DNA from: Leguminivora glycinivorella
Taxonomy: Eukaryota; Arthropoda; Insecta; Lepidoptera; Tortricidae
Direction of reading: 5' to 3'
NCBI RefSeq assembly: GCF_023078275.1
Contig: NC_062994.1
Location: 8,751,545 to 8,815,544 of the forward strand
Length of the DNA stretch: 64,000 nt
In this document: positions 60,401 to 64,000 of the stretch, in pieces
How the letters are laid out: every line of letters starts with the position of its first letter
Numbering within the stretch: the first letter of the stretch is position 1
The notes under the pieces: generated by a model
Databases searched by the model: none
The model's input: the letters and a program-made list of their open reading frames with translations, nothing else
Told to the model about the DNA's origin: nothing
Position numbers and translations under genes: made by a program

Positions 60401-61871
60401 TATCCAATAACCCCATTTTAAACCCCCTTTTGCTGTAGCTCCACTTTATTCTGATCGCTCTAGTACTATGACCGCAGTCTAAAATACCCCCTTTAATAGG
60501 GCTTTCTAGTTATCGAACAATAATTAGCCACGGTAAACCTTGTCTCTAGTCACCCCGTTTTTACTCCTTTATTCCAGCTAGTCTCAATGTTATTCAGTAG
60601 GCCTAGCACATGATGGCCGCGGGAGTATATCGCCGCGAGATAGACTACCCGTCCTTATGTCATTAATACAGTTAGAAGAAGACGTGGCATCTATCTCGCG
60701 GCGACATACTCCCGCGGCCATCATGTGCTAGGCCTACTGGTCGCTTTACCACTACGACCTAACTCTGATCTACCCATCTTCAGTTTTATCTCAAATAACC
60801 CCGTTTTTAATATTTTTAACAATGATTACACTATTATCATTGTTTGTAGTAACCCCGTTTTTATTCTTTTATTCTGGCTCGTCTCTAGTCTATTCTGGTC
60901 TGTCTACCACTACGACAGAAGTCTAATTTACCCTCTCTTCAATTTTATCTCTAATAACCCCTTGTTTATAATAACCCTGTTTTTACTCCTTTGTTCTAGC
61001 TCGTCTCAAGTCTATTCTGGTCGCTCTACCACTACGACAGAAGTCTAATTTACCCCCTCTTCGCCGACAAGATTCTCAGCAGCACCGCCAACCATATCCT
61101 ACACACGGCTGTCATACCACTGGTGGTGTGGGAGGTGATATTCCAACCACGAAGTGTGCCGAAGAAACATGGGGTTAATGTGACCATGTTGACTGTTTAT
61201 ATGTTTGCGTATTTGTTTTTGTAAGTATTTTTGAGATATCGTTATACATATAAGTCAAGCTTGTAAACAGAGTGTAAAGTGTTGTTTTAAAAGTAATTAT
61301 TTCATAGAAGTTTGACGTTTATTATAAAACTGAATGTCATTTATATTTCTATATAAATAAATAAATATTATAGGACATTCTTACACAGATTGACTGAGTC
61401 CCACAAAGCTCATGTAGGATGTGAGGGTTCACTTATACAACGACGTCCACGACATACGTAATAAACAAATACACAGAAAAAACTCATTACTCAGGAACAA
61501 ATATCCGTCCCGCGACGTAGCAGGCAGGGTCACTACGCGCTAGGCCAGACCGGTTGTTAATAAACATACCCTTTTTGTAATGTAATTTATTTGGTTAAAG
61601 AATGAGCCGATAATATTTAGAGTAACTTATCGTATGGTTTTGTTTGTAGTAAATAACTTTAATAATAACAGTATTTTTTCTTTTCAGAATGTACTACACC
61701 TACATTGAGCAAGGCATCTGGATGTACCCCATATTCGGCTTAGCATACAACAAACACATCTGTTTCCCACTCATCATATCTGCCATAGGCGTCATGCTAT
61801 TCATATATTATCACATGCAGTGGTTTTTGACTAGGATAGTATGGGGATCGCAGGTGAAAATTAAAAAATAA
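57332..61871 (+). CDS. AIG1/ADTRP-family multi-pass membrane hydrolase, four coding exons
   Basis: Exons 57332-57496, 58266-58412, 61000-61220 and 61688-61871 join in phase to 238 residues, the usual family length (230-245). The family (FAR-17a/AIG1) are multi-pass membrane serine/threonine-type hydrolases that cleave fatty-acid esters of hydroxy fatty acids. Family landmarks: YKRFFTVWT with the candidate nucleophilic Thr in the first third, LFWSLYHYDRSLIYP, and NHILHTAVIPLVVWEV with the candidate catalytic His. Several hydrophobic helices are present, and the tail VKIKK is a possible ER-retrieval motif. The start ATG follows an acceptor (TTTCAG|CAGA), so an untranslated first exon lies upstream. 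The introns contain tandem partial copies of exons 1 and 3. Confidence 0.85.
57557..57855 (+). repeat. Two decayed tandem copies of AIG1-like exon 1 end
   Basis: 57557-57640 (GCGATGTATATGCGGTTCTT) and 57769-57850 (GCGATGTATAAGAGATTCTA) copy the codons around AMYKRFFTVWTM. They also copy the following intron text (TCAGTAGTTTACAATAGCCC in the first). Their donors are mutated (ATGGTGTAT, ATGGTTAAT). Confidence 0.8.
58030..58150 (-). mobile_element. Penelope-like terminal fragment
   Basis: CGGATTAAATCGCGTATAAT, ATTCATCGACGTTTCGAACT and AGCGTTCGTGGTCAACGGGT match the 18645 copy. Confidence 0.6.
58266..58412 (+). CDS. AIG1-like exon 2
   Basis: 49 codons (FLQLFVASLGLTTDYYTLKY ... NRIFAAVLWPTVF), phase 0 both sides, acceptor CATTCCAG, donor TTT|GTAAGT. 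The transmembrane segment starts at exon 1 and ends here. Confidence 0.85.
58575..59060 (-). mobile_element. LINE 3' fragment, inverted partner of 62040-62655
   Basis: CTACGTCGGTGGCAAACAAG to GCCCTACCTCCTATATCTC is nearly the inverse of 62040-62655. It includes ORF2 C-terminal codons (YKFLMEWQRACDTV on the minus strand). Confidence 0.75.
59297..59537 (+). mobile_element. SINE-like element with LINE-type tail
   Basis: GTGGTGACGGGTTAAGAATT to GGGATACAGGCGTGATTATA plus (TATG)n. It is the best + strand copy of the family. Confidence 0.75.
59885..60030 (+). mobile_element. LINE 3' tail fragment
   Basis: GGAGTGTATAAGTTTATAAT to TTGCCACCGACGCAGTATTA. Same family as 18172. Confidence 0.65.
60237..60280. 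repeat. (GA)n microsatellite
   Basis: GGCAGAGAGAGAGAGAGACA and further GA repeats. Confidence 0.8.
60430..60980 (+). repeat. Tandem partial copies of the start of AIG1-like exon 3
   Basis: Copies at ~60435 (TTATTCTGATCGCTCTAGTA), ~60576/60736 (split by a MITE; GGTCGCTTTACCACTACGAC) and ~60884 (TCTATTCTGGTCTGTCTACC) repeat LVSSLFWSLYHYDRSLIYP and its upstream CCCGTTTTTACTCCTTTATT tract with acceptor-like AGs. The real exon at 61000 is the last and only intact one. Confidence 0.85.
60595..60739. mobile_element. Palindromic MITE inside an exon-3 copy
   Basis: CAGTAGGCCTAGCACATGAT and its inverse ATCATGTGCTAGGCCTACTG bound ~48-bp arms with GGCCGCGGGAGTATATCGCC. Confidence 0.85.
61000..61220 (+). 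CDS. AIG1-like exon 3 with the candidate catalytic His
   Basis: Acceptor TTTGTTCTAG; chosen because only this AG keeps phase 0. It encodes LVSSLFWSLYHYDRSLIYPL, ANHILHTAVIPLVVWEVIFQ and TVYMFAYLF; donor TT|GTAAGT, phase 2. Confidence 0.88.
61372..61560 (-). mobile_element. tRNA-derived SINE with damaged B box
   Basis: Minus strand: AACCGGTCTGGCCTAGCGCG and TAGTGACCCTGCCTGCTACG; the B box is deleted. The tail AGTCAATCTGTGTAAGAATG is present. Confidence 0.65.
61688..61871 (+). CDS. AIG1-like exon 4 (stop)
   Basis: Acceptor TCTTTTCAG, phase 2 in. It encodes MYYTYIEQGIWMYPIFGLAY, the last membrane helices (FPLIISAIGVMLFIYYHMQW) and the Lys-rich end QVKIKK, then TAA. Confidence 0.88.
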
Positions 61872-62039
61872 CGCGATAAGATGTTGAGACCTTAAAAACG
61901 GGGTGACTTTGAACATGATGCTGGCAGAGGTGCTGAGAAAGCGATAAAATGGGGCGACTTTGTAAAAAGTTAGATAGTTTATTTGTGATACCTATATGAA
62001 TAGGGTACATATTATTCCATAACGTCTTTTATACTGTCT

Positions 62040-62655
62040 TTGTATACTGTCAACCGGTGACTAGGGATATAGGAGGTAGGGCATAGCGAATGATATTCCG
62101 CTTTGTGTGGTAGGGCACAGCACAGCGGATATCGTCTCGCTCGAATCTAGAGCAGAGCCCAACTGGGGTAGTACCTCCGCCTTACAGAAGACCACAGCCA
62201 TTTGGCTGTGGTCTTCTGTAAGGCGGAGGTACTACCCCAGTTGGGCTAATAGCACTATATTATATATATAATATTAATAGCACTATATTATATATATAAT
62301 ATTAGCCCAGTTGGGCTAATAGCACTAGACCCTACTCATAGTGTTGTGTTCCTGTCGGTGAGTAAGGCTGCCAGAGCTCAACGGGGGTGCGGTGTGCTGA
62401 TTACGGGAGGACTTACGGAACTAACTTGTTCCGTTTATTGTCCTTTGAGTCGTCGGCAACCCGAACCCTCCTTAGAACTTGTACACTCCTTTTTGCTGTG
62501 TACTTAACACAGCAAAAGGGAATGTACAAGTTTCTAATGGGGTGGCAACGCGCATGTGACACTGTTTGAGTTGCAGGCGTCCATAGGTTACGGTGACCGC
62601 TTTACATCAGGCGGGCCGTATACTTGTTTGCCACCGACGTAGTAAAAAAAAAAAA
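62040..62655 (+). mobile_element. LINE 3' fragment with internal hairpin, inverted partner of 58575-59060
   Basis: GGAGGTAGGGCATAGCGAAT to TTGCCACCGACGTAGTAAAA. At ~62156-62252 CCCAACTGGGGTAGTACCTC ... ACAGCC and its inverse form a hairpin. A duplicated TATATTATATATATAATATT lies at 62263 and 62286. Encodes FRLLSFESSATRTLL and YKFLMGWQRACDTV. Confidence 0.75.
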
Positions 62656-62707
62656 AAGGGATGGCCGGATTTTTTTATACTGTCAACGGGTGACTAGAGA
62701 TGCCTAG

Positions 62708-62945
62708 TTATTTTTATGAGAAAGGAGGCAAACGAGCAGACAGGTCGCCTGATGGTAAGCGATCATTGCCTCGCATGGACACCCGAAACACGAGATGGGC
62801 TGGAGGTGCATTGTCGACCATTAAGATGGGTGTACAGTCATGTCTTGAAGGTTTCTTGGTCGTATATCGGCCCGGGAACACCGCAGGCGACTGTTCATTC
62901 CACAGGTTATTTTTAAAATGTGATTTACCATTGGATAGAAAATAA
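62708..62945 (+). repeat. Interspersed repeat (AGGCAAACGAGCAGACAGGTC)
   Basis: AAACGAGCAGACAGGTCGCC, TGATGGTAAGCGATCATTGC and CCATGGACACC-like text form a GC-richer block typical of lepidopteran interspersed repeats. Its ORFs on both strands are not supported as genes. Confidence 0.5.
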
Positions 62946-63275
62946 TAGTACATTTTTGTGTGATACCTATGTACATTTTTGTCGGTATTTGTAAGTAAAG
63001 TAAATTACGTTATTTTATCCCTATTCACCCCAGCCATCCCTATTCACCTCCGAATGATGATATTTTTAATAATGTAAATTCCTCGATTTTAAATCGATGT
63101 GTAAATTGTACAAAATGAGCAGCCCTAATAAGTATTTTTAATTTACTTATAAAACGGGGTGAGATAAAATCATACCCCATACTGTGATGAATAATGACTA
63201 TGATAACATTATTAATAATAGATAAATAAGTTTAATTATTTAAAACAAATATTACGGGTGAGGTATAGCAATTTT

Positions 63276-63281
63276 AATAAA
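63276..63281 (+). terminator. Candidate polyadenylation signal downstream of the AIG1-like gene
   Basis: AATAAA at 63276 is a possible end of a long 3' UTR that includes the repeat at 62040. No closer exact AATAAA was noticed. Confidence 0.3.
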
Positions 63282-63337
63282 GATTTTTTTACGAAAACTG
63301 CATCTGTGTTTATTCCTAAATAAACTAACCTAACCTA

Positions 63338-63547
63338 ACCACAAAATTAAAATTTAGAAAAACCCCCGACCGCGACTTAGTGGACCGATTTTCATGAAAC
63401 ATGGTTAAGAACACTCCCGACTAACTCGGCTTTCAGACAAAAAAACTAAACCTAAATCGGTTCATCCGTTCGGGAGCTACGATGCCATAGACAGACACAC
63501 ACACAGACAGACAGACAGACACGTCGCGTTGCGTCGGGGGTTAAAAA
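63338..63547 (+). mobile_element. CAGA-microsatellite interspersed element
   Basis: ACCACAAAATTAAAATTTAG to ACACGTCGCGTTGCGTCGGG. The ACTTATAACACCCC block is deleted. Confidence 0.75.
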
Positions 63548-63635
63548 TACTAATTCATAAGATTCAAATTAAAATATTAAAAGCTTAGGACTTTATAAAG
63601 TACCTAAAGTACCTATATTGTGGGTACAAATAAAT

Positions 63636-63790
63636 ATTTATATCTCAATACTTACATGGAAAACATTCATAACTCAAGAACAAATAGGTGCCTATGTGGG
63701 CTTTGTGTGTTCATCATACAAATAAATGCCCTTACCTGAATTCGAACCCAGGACCAGTCACACTTCAGATAAGCAGGCACGTCAGATAAG
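63636..63790 (-). mobile_element. tRNA-derived SINE
   Basis: Minus strand: B box TGGGTTCGAATTC, then AGGTAAGGGCATTTATTTGT and TGATGAACACAC. The A-box side is altered. Confidence 0.6.
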
Positions 63791-63956
63791 TAATACTAAT
63801 AAAATTATTTTATTTATTAAATATTATTGCATTGTCAGGAATGTCAGGATAATGAACTGTAATTATCATTAATAACTTTTATGTGGTAATTACCGCACGA
63901 GACTACTAATTAGTGCATATCGGAAAAGTAAACATTACAAACCTCTGTTCTCTGAA

Positions 63957-64000
63957 TCATAGGAGCCTGGGGTCCGCTTTGACAACTAATCCCAAGATTT
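63957..64000 (-). repeat. Edge of the AGCCTGGGGTCCGCTT repeat
   Basis: GGAGCCTGGGGTCCGCTTTG and ACTAATCCCAAGATTT match 35318-35355. The copy is cut by the window end. Confidence 0.5.

Noticed and set aside
62700..62953. Overlapping ORFs on both strands
   Set aside because: They run through a common interspersed repeat and have no domain.

Overview
This window is eukaryotic nuclear DNA, almost certainly from a moth or butterfly. The genes are split by introns with GT-AG junctions. They encode animal orthologues of UBXN4/erasin, PDSS2, the AIG1/ADTRP family, a C2H2 zinc-finger protein and a Domeless-like cytokine receptor ectodomain. The intervening DNA is packed with repeat types typical of Lepidoptera: tRNA-derived SINEs, CAGA-rich interspersed elements, Helitron-like fragments ending in CTAG, Penelope-like elements (PLEs), Jockey/CR1-type LINEs and dozens of palindromic MITEs. 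The species cannot be named from the sequence alone.

Layout. 1-1815 (-): degenerate Ty3/gypsy-type gag with the start of a protease. 3617-15485 (+): 3' half of UBXN4 in seven exons, its 5' exons lying upstream of the window. 19407-20534 (+): an intronless, apparently secreted Domeless-like receptor ectodomain. 21321-30865 (+): a four-exon, 12-finger C2H2 protein, with a degenerate duplicate of its last exon at 28396-28899. 32583-37216 (-): two-exon PDSS2, complete. 38402-45165: a fold-back-like element with tandem-repeat arms around a full-length two-ORF LINE (39092-43276). 47478-50425 (+) and 53455-56065 (-): two 5'-truncated LINEs. 57332-61871 (+): four coding exons of an AIG1/ADTRP-family membrane hydrolase.

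The host genes are unrelated housekeeping or signalling genes and do not form a pathway cluster: ER-associated degradation, ubiquinone side-chain synthesis, lipid-ester hydrolysis, a transcription factor and a possible JAK/STAT receptor decoy.

The most unusual signals are structural. (1) Exon edges with their splice sites are tandemly duplicated into neighbouring introns at four places in two genes: UBXN4 exons 3 and 5, and AIG1-like exons 1 and 3. The clearest case is a 110-bp array that fuses exon 3, its splice donor and a transposon fragment. (2) UBXN4 exon 5 lacks one base relative to its own downstream partial copies, which puts a stop codon exactly at the exon end. (3) A roughly 2-kb inverted repeat carries a tRNA-like core, and a second, smaller tRNA-like inverted-repeat element sits inside UBXN4. 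(4) PLE terminal repeats occur as inverted pairs with precise target-site duplications. No bacterial genes or CRISPR arrays were seen. No canonical functional tRNA was confirmed.
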